From an uncultured Microbacteriaceae bacterium (lineage in GTDB: Bacteria; Actinomycetota; Actinomycetes; Actinomycetales; Microbacteriaceae), in assembly GCA_937872445.1 (NCBI GenBank), contig CALMSL010000199.1, positions 1 through 55,294 on the forward strand: DNA of 55,294 nt. Reading direction: 5' to 3'. The position numbers and the translations under genes were made by a program. The notes under the pieces were generated by a model. It made no database searches, was not told where the DNA came from, and saw only the letters and a list, made by a program, of their open reading frames with translations. Position 1 is the first letter of the stretch. Every line of letters begins with the position of its first letter. Of the stretch, positions 32,761 to 41,523 are shown piece after piece.

Positions 32761-33470
32761 GCGTCCTCCCGCCGACGCCGCCTGGCAGCGACCAGCAGAA
32801 ACAACCCTACGCCGAGAGCCCCGGCACTCAGCGCAATCACGCGGTACGGTATGTCGGATCCGGTATACGCGAGGGCTACCGGATCGCCGCTGACCGGGAG
32901 AATCGTCGAGGCACCATTGCAGGACGTTGGCGGAAGCGAACCGACGGCAGCATCGCTCATGCCGATGCCCAGCGACATGCTCGCGGTGTCTTTCTGTCCA
33001 GCGGTGCCGGTGAGATTGCCGAGCGCGAGAGTAGCCGTCACTTTGACGGCGCTGCCTGACGGGACGAAGTCGCCCTCGACAAGAACCCGGCACGGAGCCG
33101 CACTGCTCAACGGCACCGCAGTGCCGATGGTGGCTGGGGTACTGGAACTCACGGTTATTTCGTCGGCGATCACGGTCGACGAGGCGATGACGTCAGAGAG
33201 GACCACTCGGAGGTATCCGGCCGATCCCGAAACGTTTCGCACCCAAAAGCTCGCGCTTTGGCTGTCGCCGGGCACGAGAAGAGCGATGCCGTTGAAGAGG
33301 GGACCGGCGAGCGAGGGCGAGTAGGTGATTCCGTCGGTGCTGAACTCCATGCCGAGTGGAGTCGCATACGACGGCTCGGCTACACCAAGTGAGGCCAGAA
33401 CCAGGACTGCAGCCGCCACACCGGCGCGGGCGGCTCGATTCCCGCGACGCGACCGGGCCGTCACGGACAC
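32757..33470 (-). CDS. Secreted protein with LAXTG class E sortase anchor
   Basis: This 237-residue protein has a conventional signal peptide (Arg-rich N-terminus, hydrophobic core at about 15-30, Ser-Tyr-Ala cleavage near residue 36) and a beta-sandwich-like body. The C-terminus is a sorting signal: Leu-Ala-Tyr-Thr-Gly at residues 200-204, a hydrophobic helix, then Ala-Arg-Arg-Arg-Arg-Arg. LAXTG is the recognition sequence of class E sortases in actinobacteria, so the protein should be covalently attached to the wall. Unlike its operon partners it has an ordinary Sec signal. No sortase gene is in this window. Confidence 0.78.
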   Translation of the reverse strand: MSVTARSRRGNRAARAGVAAAVLVLASLGVAEPSYATPLGMEFSTDGITYSPSLAGPLFNGIALLVPGDSQSASFWVRNVSGSAGYLRVVLSDVIASSTVIADEITVSSSTPATIGTAVPLSSAAPCRVLVEGDFVPSGSAVKVTATLALGNLTGTAGQKDTASMSLGIGMSDAAVGSLPPTSCNGASTILPVSGDPVALAYTGSDIPYRVIALSAGALGVGLFLLVAARRRRREDA

Positions 33471-34864
33471 GCTAGCGCCCTCTTCTTGAGTTCGATTGTG
33501 GCCGTGCCAACGACATTGTTGTCGGCGTCAAGCGCTCGAACGTTGTACTGCCGCTTTTGCCAGCTCCAGTCCTCCAGCGGGTCACCAGACGGCTGGGTTC
33601 CATCGATGGTGATTTGCGTCGCAGTGGCGCCACTTGTCCCGATCGTCTTCCAGCCTCCGTCGTCGGCCTGGAACGTGTACGCTCCCGCGTCCGCGCTGTC
33701 CCAGCTGTACACGACATCCTCATCGCGTTTCTGGTTCCCGACCGAGATTTCCGTGCACTGAAGGTTCAGTGAGACCGGCACCCGCTCGAGGGTGAAGCGC
33801 TGGGCGGCGGATCCGTCGCACAGCACCTGATAGTAGGCGGTTTCGTTGTTGTAGTTGGTGAGGATTGCCCCCGGTGCAATGCACAGACCGCTGGCTTTGT
33901 TCACGATCTGGTAGACACCGGAGGAGACCTCCTGGAACTGCCAGCCCTGGCTTCCGGTTCCGGAGGCGTTCTGGATCTTGATCACCGAACCCGGCGCGGT
34001 CGACCCGCCATTGTCCCAGCGGAGACCCTGTTGGTGCCGCGGCGTCACAGAGAGGTATCCGTTCGCATCTGCACCGCTCAATTGGAATTGCTGGTTCGGG
34101 TTGGTGTGGCAGCCCCAGTCGATGAGTTCGGTTCCCGCGCCACCCGATGCCCTGATATCCAGGCAACGATTCGAGTTGGTCGTGAGATGGATTCGAAACC
34201 ATGCGGTCGAGGAAATCGGAGCAACCGGATAGATGTACTGGGTGTTCTGGGTCGTGGTTGCGCTTGCCGTCGCGGTCCACGTGCCCGCTGTCAGTGTTGC
34301 TGTCACCGTCGGCTGAAGAGAGATTGTGCCTGTGGGTGAAGCGATGTCGCTTCGTTCGGCATTGGAAGCACGCATGCACCAGGTCTTTGCCTGGCCGGCG
34401 ATGAGCGTGTCGGTCATCGAGGGAAAGCTGGCCCACGTACCCGACGTGATGGTGCCGGAGGGTGTTGCGGTGGACGTGCAGCTCGCCGCGGTGGTCGGCC
34501 CCCACATCGTGACGTCGATCTTCGCCGCAAGCACTGCCGAGCCGCCGGACACATAACCCAGGGCGATCGACACCGGAATGGGCGTCGAACTGGTGGTCGG
34601 ACTCGTGTTGGTGACCGTGACGCTGCCGGTGCGCGCGCGGGTGTCGTTGACGAACGTGTACTGCAGAGTGGATGCCCCGGAGGAGAACCCGGAAAGGGAA
34701 ACCGCGATGCTGCCGGCTTTGGCGGTTGAGGTCAGGGCAGCGTTTGCGCTCCAGTACGCGTACGCGACGCCGGAGGACCCCAGAACGAGGAATGCCGCGA
34801 TCGCCGCGACCAGTCCGGTTCGCGGGATACGCCAGCTACCTGCCGCTTTTTGTGCGCGACTCAC
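33461..34864 (-). CDS. SipW-type exported protein with ricin-B lectin domain
   Basis: The 467-residue protein has an alternate signal region ending Val-Ala-Tyr-Ala-Tyr-Trp-Ser-Ala-Asn-Ala-Ala-Leu at about residues 33-44, the feature of SipW-dependent (TasA-like) proteins. A beta-rich region (about 45-215) follows, then a ricin-type beta-trefoil (about 220-360). That domain has Asn-Arg-Cys-Leu-Asp-Ile and degenerate Gln-x-Trp-like motifs (Asn-Gln-Gln-Phe-Gln-Leu, Gly-Trp-Gln-Phe, Ala-Gln-Arg-Phe-Thr-Leu). A C-terminal beta domain of about 105 residues (362-467) is unassigned. The ricin domain predicts binding of a galactose- or arabinose-type glycan. GTG start, 4-bp overlap with the gene before. 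Confidence 0.82.
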   Translation of the reverse strand: MSRAQKAAGSWRIPRTGLVAAIAAFLVLGSSGVAYAYWSANAALTSTAKAGSIAVSLSGFSSGASTLQYTFVNDTRARTGSVTVTNTSPTTSSTPIPVSIALGYVSGGSAVLAAKIDVTMWGPTTAASCTSTATPSGTITSGTWASFPSMTDTLIAGQAKTWCMRASNAERSDIASPTGTISLQPTVTATLTAGTWTATASATTTQNTQYIYPVAPISSTAWFRIHLTTNSNRCLDIRASGGAGTELIDWGCHTNPNQQFQLSGADANGYLSVTPRHQQGLRWDNGGSTAPGSVIKIQNASGTGSQGWQFQEVSSGVYQIVNKASGLCIAPGAILTNYNNETAYYQVLCDGSAAQRFTLERVPVSLNLQCTEISVGNQKRDEDVVYSWDSADAGAYTFQADDGGWKTIGTSGATATQITIDGTQPSGDPLEDWSWQKRQYNVRALDADNNVVGTATIELKKRALACP

Positions 34865-35403
34865 GGTGTCACCTGGTTTGCCGTGAAGGTCATAGTGAAT
34901 GGCGAGGACTGGTTCTGCGCGGCCGCTGCAGTCAGGGAAACCTGAATGCAGACCGTGACGGTCGCACCGCCCGCCAGTGAGCCGGAAAGTACCGTCGGAG
35001 TAGCGGTGGAACTTGGCCCGGTGATTGTTCCGCTGCAGACGCCGGACTTCACGCGCACCTCAATCGGGGCGGATCCCGCGGCAGTGCTGACGGTAACGGT
35101 TGCAGGAGTCGTACCGGTGTTCTTCACACTCACCTGCTGGGAGGCCACATCGCCCGGCATGAGGGAAGACCACGGTGTGCCGCCCAGCGCGTAGTTGGCC
35201 GAGCCATTGATGGTAATGCCAAGGCTGCCGGCGCGAAGGGTGCTCGCCGAGAGGGACTCCGACCGATTCAGGTTTGCGAAGCTGCCCGCGGCGGTGGAGA
35301 CCCCGAGAACGGAGGCTACCCCGATGAGGGCCGTCGTGAGGAGCATCCCCCTGATGCCGGGCAGCCAAATCGGGCGACGAACGTCGGCGCGATGCTTGGG
35401 CAT
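34861..35403 (-). CDS. SipW-dependent-type exported protein (small, TasA-like)
   Basis: From ATG 35403 (AGGAGG eight bases upstream) the protein has 180 residues. A basic N-terminus is followed by a membrane-spanning core and Ala-Ala-Gly-Ser-Phe-Ala-Asn-Leu-Asn-Arg-Ser-Glu, which replaces the usual signal peptidase site and fits SipW-cognate signals. The mature part is a Ser/Thr/Ala-rich beta protein with Val-Ser-Val-Lys-Asn-Thr-Gly-Thr-Thr-Pro-Ala, a camelysin/TasA-like strand pattern, and two cysteines. It would be an extracellular fibre or surface subunit by analogy with TasA; that role is inferred. Confidence 0.72.
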   Translation of the reverse strand: MPKHRADVRRPIWLPGIRGMLLTTALIGVASVLGVSTAAGSFANLNRSESLSASTLRAGSLGITINGSANYALGGTPWSSLMPGDVASQQVSVKNTGTTPATVTVSTAAGSAPIEVRVKSGVCSGTITGPSSTATPTVLSGSLAGGATVTVCIQVSLTAAAAQNQSSPFTMTFTANQVTP

Positions 35404-35499
35404 GGGGGTCACCTCCTCGGTTGATCGGTAGTTTGACGGATGTTGCGGAGAATGGCGGGCACGCGACTCGTTGTCGCGTACCCACCACCTCTCTTCGGG

Positions 35500-36036
35500 T
35501 TACGGGTTCTGGGTCAGCGTGATCGTCATGGCCGAAAGATCAACGGCGCCGTTCATGGCGACGTTGTCATTGGCGGGCGTTCCGTTTGGCCAGGTGATCG
35601 ACACGGAGACCGTGACGGTCTGGGTCCCGGCGGCAGGGCTGACGGTGCTCGTCGTGACGCCGCCGACCTTGATGACGGCAGATTTCGTCAACAGGGAGGC
35701 GAGCTTCACGTCTGCGCCAGCAGACGAGGCCGCCGCAATCGAGTCTCCCGTGAGTGCGACGGTTGCCGACAGGTTGTCTCCGACAGCGGTCACGTTGAAC
35801 GTCGCGGTGTACGTGAGCACATCGCCGGGAACCGCGTGGAACGACCCCAGGGTGATCGGGCCGTTGACGTCCGACCAGGACGGGGTGCCGCTCGCCGCGA
35901 TGGTGAGTTCACCAGCGGTGATCGTGCCACCGGAAAGCGACGCCGAGTCGTTCCAGTAGGCAAGTGAACCAGCGCCGCCAAGAAGAAGGGCGATGCCAGC
36001 TGCGCCGGCTATGGCCGACTTGGTGAGCTTGTTCAT
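35500..36036 (-). CDS. Alternate-signal exported protein (SipW family substrate, RER_14450-like)
   Basis: From ATG 36036 the protein has 178 residues. Its N-terminus Ala-Gly-Ala-Ala-Gly-Ile-Ala-Leu-Leu-Leu-Gly-Gly-Ala-Gly-Ser-Leu-Ala-Tyr-Trp-Asn-Asp matches the alternate-type signal region of exported proteins encoded beside SipW peptidases in actinobacteria. The mature part is a beta-sandwich-like domain with Phe-His-Ala-Val-Pro-Gly-Asp-Val-Leu-Thr-Tyr and no cysteines. As the first gene after the promoter, it may be the most abundant product, like a fibre major subunit. Confidence 0.8.
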   Translation of the reverse strand: MNKLTKSAIAGAAGIALLLGGAGSLAYWNDSASLSGGTITAGELTIAASGTPSWSDVNGPITLGSFHAVPGDVLTYTATFNVTAVGDNLSATVALTGDSIAAASSAGADVKLASLLTKSAVIKVGGVTTSTVSPAAGTQTVTVSVSITWPNGTPANDNVAMNGAVDLSAMTITLTQNP

Positions 36037-36200
36037 GATGTGTGTCCTATTCGAGTTAGGACCCAAGGCTGCTCCCAGCAGTACTGGAAGCCCGCTTTCG
36101 GGTCGCGGGTTGTTCAGTGTTCCGAGAGCCGAAACCCGACCCCCAGTGAGAAGTACCCAACTCGGACCAGTGCGTGATCCTTGCTCCGGTATATCCCCCG
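36037..36200 (-). promoter_or_regulatory. Structured 5' leader of the SipW operon
   Basis: The roughly 160-nt untranslated leader contains a hairpin CCCGC-N9-GCGGG (36091-36109) and an alternative longer stem, GGGTC..GGGTT (36100-36111) with AACCCGACCC (36133-36142), which share bases and cannot form together. A further CTGCT-CCC-AGCAG hairpin (36069-36081) lies near the start. This fits an RNA regulator, but no known riboswitch consensus was recognised. Confidence 0.4.
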
Positions 36201-36206
36201 CCAAGA

Positions 36207-36235
36207 ACAGTACCGGTCGGCACAATAGAGGACAA
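36207..36235 (-). promoter_or_regulatory. Promoter of the SipW operon
   Basis: On the minus strand TTGTCC (36235-36230) and TACTGT (36212-36207) are separated by exactly 17 bp. Transcription would begin near 36200 and give a leader of about 160 nt before ATG 36036. This supports the operon being a single unit. Confidence 0.5.
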
Positions 36236-36240
36236 GGTTT

Positions 36241-36263
36241 GTACCCCACCCAGAAGTGGGTAC
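36241..36263. promoter_or_regulatory. Palindrome upstream of the SipW operon promoter
   Basis: GTACCCCAC (36241-36249) and GTGGGTAC (36256-36263) form an inverted repeat with one bulged base and a 6-bp gap. It lies directly upstream of the -35 box, the place for an activator, and about 100 bases from the glgE start. No regulator is encoded in the operon. Confidence 0.45.
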
Positions 36264-36364
36264 ACCTGAGCGGGGGCCATTGTCGGTCCCGATTCCACCG
36301 GCGCATGCCTGTGAATGTTCGCCAGCGATGAGAAATTCGAGGCATCGTTCGGTACGGTCGAAGA

Positions 36365-38365
36365 GTGAGTTCCGGTTACGAGCCGACCACGGGTCGGATT
36401 CCCCACCGGCTGGTGTCCCCGCGCCAGCCCCATGACCGCTTCGCGCCCAAAGCGTGGGTGGGCGAAGTGGTGCCGTTTCGCGCCACGATTTTCGCCGAAG
36501 GCCACGACCTGCTCGGCGCGGAAATCGTGCTCACCGACCCCCACGGCACACACACGTCCCACCGGATGCGATCCATCGCCTCCGGCATGGACCTGTGGGA
36601 AACGATGGCGCTGATTGGTGAGCCGGGAGAGTGGAGCTTTCGGATCCGCGCGTGGCGTGACGACTGGGCTTCCTGGATTCGCGCCGCAAGCCTCAAAATC
36701 CCCGCAGGTGTTGACGTCGACGTGACCCTCGACACGGGCGCGCTGCTGCTCACGCGGGCCGCGAAACAGCATCCACGACACCGTGCCATCCCCGCCGCGC
36801 TCGCCGTTCTCACGGACACGGCGCGCACTCCCGACGAGCGCCTCGAGGCGGTGCGGGAGGCGAAGCTCACGGCTCTGCTCGACGCAGCTCCGCTCGCCTC
36901 GCTGACGACCACGGGAGATTCGCACCCGCTACGCGTGGAACGAACCCGCGCCGGCGTCGGAAGCTGGTACGAATTCTTCCCCCGCTCCGAGGGAGCGAAA
37001 CGTCACAAGGATGGGCGGTGGACGAGCGGCACTTTCGCGACCGCCGCGCGCCGGCTTCCCGCCATCGCCGACATGGGGTTCGACGTTGTCTACCTTCCGC
37101 CGATCCACCCGATCGGAACGAGTTTTCGCAAAGGCCCGAACAATTCCCTGGACGCGGGGCCGAACGACCCGGGATCCCCGTGGGCGATCGGCTCTGCCGC
37201 CGGCGGCCACGATGCTGTGCACCCGGACCTCGGCACCATCGACGACTTCACGAAGTTTCTCAACGCCGCGAGAAAGAACGCCCTGGATGTTGCGATCGAC
37301 CTCGCGCTTCAGTGCTCCCCCGACCACCCGTGGGTGACCGAGCATCCGGAATGGTTCACCCGTCGCGCGGACGGGACGATCGCCTACGCCGAGAACCCGC
37401 CGAAGAAGTATCAGGACATTTACCCGCTCGACTTCGACAACGACGAGGAGGGGCTTCGCGAAGAAATCCTGAGGATCGTCACGTTCTGGATTGACCTCGG
37501 CGTGAAAATCTTCCGCGTCGACAACCCGCACACGAAACCGTTGCGGTTCTGGGAATGGTTGATGCACGAGGTGGCGCTGACGCATCCGGACGTCGTGTTC
37601 TTCGCGGAAGCCTTCACGCGACCCGCGCCGCTGCGGGCACTCGCCGAGGTCGGATTTCAGCAGTCCTACACCTACTTCACCTGGCGCAACACGAAACCGG
37701 AGCTCGAAACCTACCTTTCCGAACTCTCGCAGGAGACGAGCGACTTTCTGCGGCCGAACCTGTTCGTGAATACCCCCGACATTTTGACCGAGTACCTGCA
37801 ATTCGGCGGGGTGCCCGCCTACCGGATCCGCGCCGCCATTGCCGCGACCGCGAGCCCGAGCTGGGGGGTCTACTCCGGCTTCGAGCTGATCGAGAACGTC
37901 GCTCGGCCCGGCTCGGAAGAAAACATCGACAATGAGAAGTACGAGTACCGTCCCCGCGACTGGGCGAAAGCCGAACTCGACGGCACGTCGCTTGCCCCGT
38001 ACCTGACGCGATTGAACCGGATTCGAGCCGACCACCCGGCGCTGCGGCAACTGAAAAACCTTGCCGTCCACTGGAGCGATGACGATGCGATTCTCGTGTT
38101 CAGCAAGTATCTGGACGGCCGTTTCACCGAAAATGGCTCGAGCGATGCGATCATCGTTGTCGCCAATGTCGACCCGCACTCGGTGCGGGAAACTACCGTG
38201 CACCTCGACCCGCAAAAATTTGGCCTGGATCCGGACGCGCACTTCACGGTGACCGACCTCCTCACCCAGGATCAGTTCCACTGGGGCCGCGACAATTTTG
38301 TGCGGCTGGATGCCTTCACCTCTCCCGTGCACATTCTGAGCGTGGAAACCCGAGGGACGCGCTGA
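36365..38365 (+). CDS. glgE: Alpha-1,4-glucan:maltose-1-phosphate maltosyltransferase
   Basis: The 666-residue GH13_3 enzyme transfers maltosyl units from maltose-1-phosphate to alpha-1,4-glucan. Family features are [10 protein letters not shown] and [11 protein letters not shown]. The nucleophile is Asp386 in [10 protein letters not shown], and the acid/base Glu415 is in Phe-Phe-Ala-Glu-Ala-Phe. The 29-residue spacing equals that in the Streptomyces enzyme. GTG 36365 has no ribosome site; TACGGT (36353-36358) six bases upstream suggests a leaderless start. Its stop overlaps glgB by one base (TGATG). TreS/Pep2, which supply maltose-1-phosphate, are not in the window. Confidence 0.97.
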   Translation: MSSGYEPTTGRIPHRLVSPRQPHDRFAPKAWVGEVVPFRATIFAEGHDLLGAEIVLTDPHGTHTSHRMRSIASGMDLWETMALIGEPGEWSFRIRAWRDDWASWIRAASLKIPAGVDVDVTLDTGALLLTRAAKQHPRHRAIPAALAVLTDTARTPDERLEAVREAKLTALLDAAPLASLTTTGDSHPLRVERTRAGVGSWYEFFPRSEGAKRHKDGRWTSGTFATAARRLPAIADMGFDVVYLPPIHPIGTSFRKGPNNSLDAGPNDPGSPWAIGSAAGGHDAVHPDLGTIDDFTKFLNAARKNALDVAIDLALQCSPDHPWVTEHPEWFTRRADGTIAYAENPPKKYQDIYPLDFDNDEEGLREEILRIVTFWIDLGVKIFRVDNPHTKPLRFWEWLMHEVALTHPDVVFFAEAFTRPAPLRALAEVGFQQSYTYFTWRNTKPELETYLSELSQETSDFLRPNLFVNTPDILTEYLQFGGVPAYRIRAAIAATASPSWGVYSGFELIENVARPGSEENIDNEKYEYRPRDWAKAELDGTSLAPYLTRLNRIRADHPALRQLKNLAVHWSDDDAILVFSKYLDGRFTENGSSDAIIVVANVDPHSVRETTVHLDPQKFGLDPDAHFTVTDLLTQDQFHWGRDNFVRLDAFTSPVHILSVETRGTR

Positions 38366-40554
38366 TGGCGTCCGCGAAGGAACAACCCGACATCCCGTCC
38401 GCGGAGTTGGCGGCGATCGCAGAAGGGCGTCATTCGCAGCCGCACTCTGTGCTCGGGCAACATGAGCTGGCCGGCGGCGGCTGGGTGATCCGGGCACGAA
38501 GACCCCTCGCAAAGACGGTCACGGCCATCCGGGCGAATGGCACGCGCATCGCGCTCCGCCATCTGGAACACGGGATCTGGCAGGGCCACGCCCGGGGCAA
38601 GGGGCAGTCCTACACGCTCGAATCCACGTACGAGTCGGGTCCGGACTGGCGGGGGGAAGACCCGTACCGCTTTGTTCCGTCGCTCGGTGAAATCGACCTG
38701 TACCTGTTCGGCGAGGGCCGCCACGAGAAATTGTGGGATGCCCTGGGCGCTCACTACCGGCCGCACGAGGGGGTCGACGGCACCTCGTTCACCGTGTGGG
38801 CACCGCACGCGAAGGCGGCGAGAGTCGTCGGCGACTTCAACAACTGGGATGGCGCGGGAACGGCCATGCGGCGACTCGACGGCAATGGGGTGTGGGAAAT
38901 CTTCCTCCCCGGCATCGAACCGGGAGCCAATTACAAGTTCGAGCTTCTCACGGCCGCGGGAGACTGGGTGCTGCGCGCGGACCCGATGGCGCGGCACACG
39001 GAGGTACCGCCGGCAACCGCGTCCCGCGTAGCCAGCAGCGCCTACGAATGGGAGGACGCGGACTGGCTCGAGGCTCGATCCAGTCGCAACGCGCTGTCCG
39101 AACCGATGAGTGTTTTCGAGGTGCACGCCGGTTCGTGGCGGCCAGGTCTCGGCTACCGCGAACTTGCCACCGAACTCGTCGACTACGTTTCGGAGCTGGG
39201 CTACACGCACGTGGAATTCCTGCCCCTCGCAGAGCATCCGTTCGGCGGGTCGTGGGGATACCAGGTCACCGGCTATTTCGCGCCCACGAGCCGATTCGGG
39301 CACCCGGACGACCTGCGGTACCTGATCGATCGACTTCACGCGGCGGGCATCGGCGTCATCCTGGACTGGGTGCCGGCGCACTTCCCGAAGGACGAGTGGG
39401 CTCTCGCCCGATTCGACGGCGAAACGCTGTATGAGCACGGAAATCCGCAGCGCGGGGAGCAACCGGACTGGGGCACCCTGATCTTCGACTTCGGTCGATC
39501 CCAGGTGCGCAACTTCCTCGTCGCCAACGCCCTGTACTGGTTCGAAGAATTCCACATCGACGGGCTGCGCGTGGATGCCGTGGCCTCCATGCTGTATCTG
39601 GATTATTCGAAGAAGGACGGCGAGTGGACGCCGAACCATCTGGGCGGGCGGGAGAACCTCGAAGCAATCGACTTCCTGAAAGAAGTGAATGCGACGGCCT
39701 ACAAGCTTTACCCGGGCATCGTGATGATCGCAGAAGAGTCGACCGCGTTCGCCGGGGTGACCGCGCCGACGGATGCGAACGGTCTCGGATTCGGGCTCAA
39801 GTGGAACATGGGCTGGATGCACGACACGCTCCAGTATCTGGCCGTGGACCCCATGTACCGTTCGCACCACCATGGCGAACTCACGTTCAGCATGGTGTAC
39901 GCGTTCAGCGAGAACTTCCTGTTGCCGATCAGCCACGACGAAGTGGTTCACGGCAAGGGCTCGCTCCTCCAGAAGATGCCGGGAGATCAGTGGCAGAAGC
40001 TTGCCAACGTTCGCGCCCTCCTGGCATTTCAGTGGGCGCACCCCGGCAAGCAACTTCTGTTCATGGGCCAGGAATTCGGTCAACCGTCCGAGTGGAGCGA
40101 AGAGCGCGGGCTCGACTGGTGGATTCTCGACCAGCCCGTGCACCGCGGCCTCCACACACTGGTGACCCAGCTCAACCGGGTGTATCGGGAATCGCCGGCG
40201 CTCTGGCAGCGTGACCACGAACCGCGCGGATTCCAGTGGCTCGTCGGGGATGACGCGCACAACAACGTCATCGCCTTCCTGCGGTGGCCTGCGGAGGGCG
40301 ATCCTGTTGCTGTGGTGGTCAACTTCTCCGGCAACCCGGTCGGACCGTACCGGATCGGCCTGCCCAGCGCAGGTGAGTGGGCTGAAATCCTCAATACGGA
40401 TGCCGCAGAGTTCGGCGGCTCCGGGGTGGGCAATCACGGCGTCGTCGTCGCCCAACAGCAGCCGTATGGCGGTCAGGCGGCGTCGGCCGAGCTGATGCTG
40501 CCTCCGCTGGGTGCCGTGTGGCTGACGCCACGCGCCCCATCCGACCAGACCTGA
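38365..40554 (+). CDS. glgB: 1,4-alpha-glucan branching enzyme
   Basis: The 729-residue GH13_9 enzyme makes alpha-1,6 branches. It has an N1 domain (about 1-100), a CBM48 (about 125-215, with Val-Trp-Ala-Pro-His-Ala and Gly-Asp-Phe-Asn-Asn-Trp-Asp), the (beta/alpha)8 barrel and a C-terminal beta domain. The nucleophile is Asp404 in Gly-Leu-Arg-Val-Asp-Ala-Val, the acid/base is Glu457 in Met-Ile-Ala-Glu-Glu-Ser, and the third carboxylate is in Ser-His-Asp-Glu-Val. It is co-translated with glgE and ends next to the convergent thioredoxin-like gene. Confidence 0.97.
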   Translation: MASAKEQPDIPSAELAAIAEGRHSQPHSVLGQHELAGGGWVIRARRPLAKTVTAIRANGTRIALRHLEHGIWQGHARGKGQSYTLESTYESGPDWRGEDPYRFVPSLGEIDLYLFGEGRHEKLWDALGAHYRPHEGVDGTSFTVWAPHAKAARVVGDFNNWDGAGTAMRRLDGNGVWEIFLPGIEPGANYKFELLTAAGDWVLRADPMARHTEVPPATASRVASSAYEWEDADWLEARSSRNALSEPMSVFEVHAGSWRPGLGYRELATELVDYVSELGYTHVEFLPLAEHPFGGSWGYQVTGYFAPTSRFGHPDDLRYLIDRLHAAGIGVILDWVPAHFPKDEWALARFDGETLYEHGNPQRGEQPDWGTLIFDFGRSQVRNFLVANALYWFEEFHIDGLRVDAVASMLYLDYSKKDGEWTPNHLGGRENLEAIDFLKEVNATAYKLYPGIVMIAEESTAFAGVTAPTDANGLGFGLKWNMGWMHDTLQYLAVDPMYRSHHHGELTFSMVYAFSENFLLPISHDEVVHGKGSLLQKMPGDQWQKLANVRALLAFQWAHPGKQLLFMGQEFGQPSEWSEERGLDWWILDQPVHRGLHTLVTQLNRVYRESPALWQRDHEPRGFQWLVGDDAHNNVIAFLRWPAEGDPVAVVVNFSGNPVGPYRIGLPSAGEWAEILNTDAAEFGGSGVGNHGVVVAQQQPYGGQAASAELMLPPLGAVWLTPRAPSDQT

Positions 40555-41523
40555 TCAGTACAACAGCGAAGTGAGTCGCCGCCGTGCGCTTGCTACCCGC
40601 GGGTCATCGGCGCCGGCGATCTCGAAGTAGGACAGCAGGCGCGTCCGCACGGCGTTCCTGCCCTGGGGGTCCAGGCCGGAGAACACGTCGAGGAGCCTTC
40701 CGAACGCGTCCTCGAGGTGCCCTCCCGAAACATCCAAATCGGCAACGGCGAGCTGTGCTTCGAGATCCTCGGGGTGCTGCGCGGCCGCAGCCCGGATGTC
40801 TTCACCCGTCTTCCCGTCAAGGCGCGCCAGGAGCGAAACCTGGGCAAGGCCGGCCACCGCGAGCGTGTCGCGGGGATCCTGCGCGATCGCGGTGCGGTAC
40901 TCGGCAATCGCCGTGGCGAAGTCGCCCTTGTCGATCGCCTCGAAGGCGGCCTGATGGTGCGGTGGCAAAGGCTCGTCGGCCGGCTCCGCCTCCGGCTCCG
41001 ACTCGTCGGCAGTCCGTGCCACGCCGGCAACGCCGTTTTGCGCTGCAATGGTCAGCACCTGGTCGAAAACAGTTCTCGCCTCCGCCTCCGGAAGCTCACC
41101 CTCGTACAGGGCGACGGGCCGCCCGCCGATGACGGCGGCAACCGTCGGGGCCGCGGCGACCTGAAAATCCTGGGAGAGTTGCGGATTCAGCCGCGCCTCA
41201 ACCCTGGCAAGCACGAACTTTCCCTGGTAGCCGAGGATCACCCGTTCGAGCGCCGGGGATGCGCCACCGGCGTACAGTTCGACGATGACGGGAACGGTGC
41301 GGGACAATTCGAGCACCTGACCGAAATTCGCGTCATCCCCGTCGACAACGAGCGATGCGACGACGACCTCCCGGGCTGCAGTATCGGCGCCTGCGGCGCC
41401 CGCCGCGGCAGGGCTGCCGGCAGGAACCCCGGCTGCGGGGCCGGGAGCGCCGGCCGTTTTCTTCCTCACCAGGGATGACAGGTCGACTGCCCCCCGAAGT
41501 TGAGTCGGCGGAATGTCGGTCAC
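40555..41523 (-). CDS. Thioredoxin-like/TPR protein (CnoX/YbbN type) without active-site cysteines
   Basis: From GTG 41523 (AAGGAG five bases upstream) the protein has 322 residues. A Pro/Ala-rich N-terminal linker precedes a thioredoxin-fold domain (about 60-170) and a C-terminal TPR-like helical domain (about 195-322). The position of Cys-x-x-Cys in the fold is occupied by Leu-Tyr-Ala-Gly-Gly-Ala-Ser-Pro-Ala, and no cysteine occurs in the protein. YbbN/CnoX proteins are chaperones holding oxidised clients, and a non-redox chaperone role fits. It overlaps the stop of the gene before it as GTGA. Confidence 0.85.
   Translation of the reverse strand: MTDIPPTQLRGAVDLSSLVRKKTAGAPGPAAGVPAGSPAAAGAAGADTAAREVVVASLVVDGDDANFGQVLELSRTVPVIVELYAGGASPALERVILGYQGKFVLARVEARLNPQLSQDFQVAAAPTVAAVIGGRPVALYEGELPEAEARTVFDQVLTIAAQNGVAGVARTADESEPEAEPADEPLPPHHQAAFEAIDKGDFATAIAEYRTAIAQDPRDTLAVAGLAQVSLLARLDGKTGEDIRAAAAQHPEDLEAQLAVADLDVSGGHLEDAFGRLLDVFSGLDPQGRNAVRTRLLSYFEIAGADDPRVASARRRLTSLLY

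Noticed and set aside
36037-36240. A cyclic-di-GMP (GEMM) or ydaO riboswitch in the SipW leader
   Set aside because: A CACGCAC string is present on the minus strand, but the following conserved AGGGCAAACC and AAACC/receptor segments are missing, and ydaO landmarks are not seen.
38272-40455. Long open frame on the minus strand opposite glgB
   Set aside because: It is the GC-rich antisense of glgB, has no recognisable domain, and composition typical of a shadow frame.
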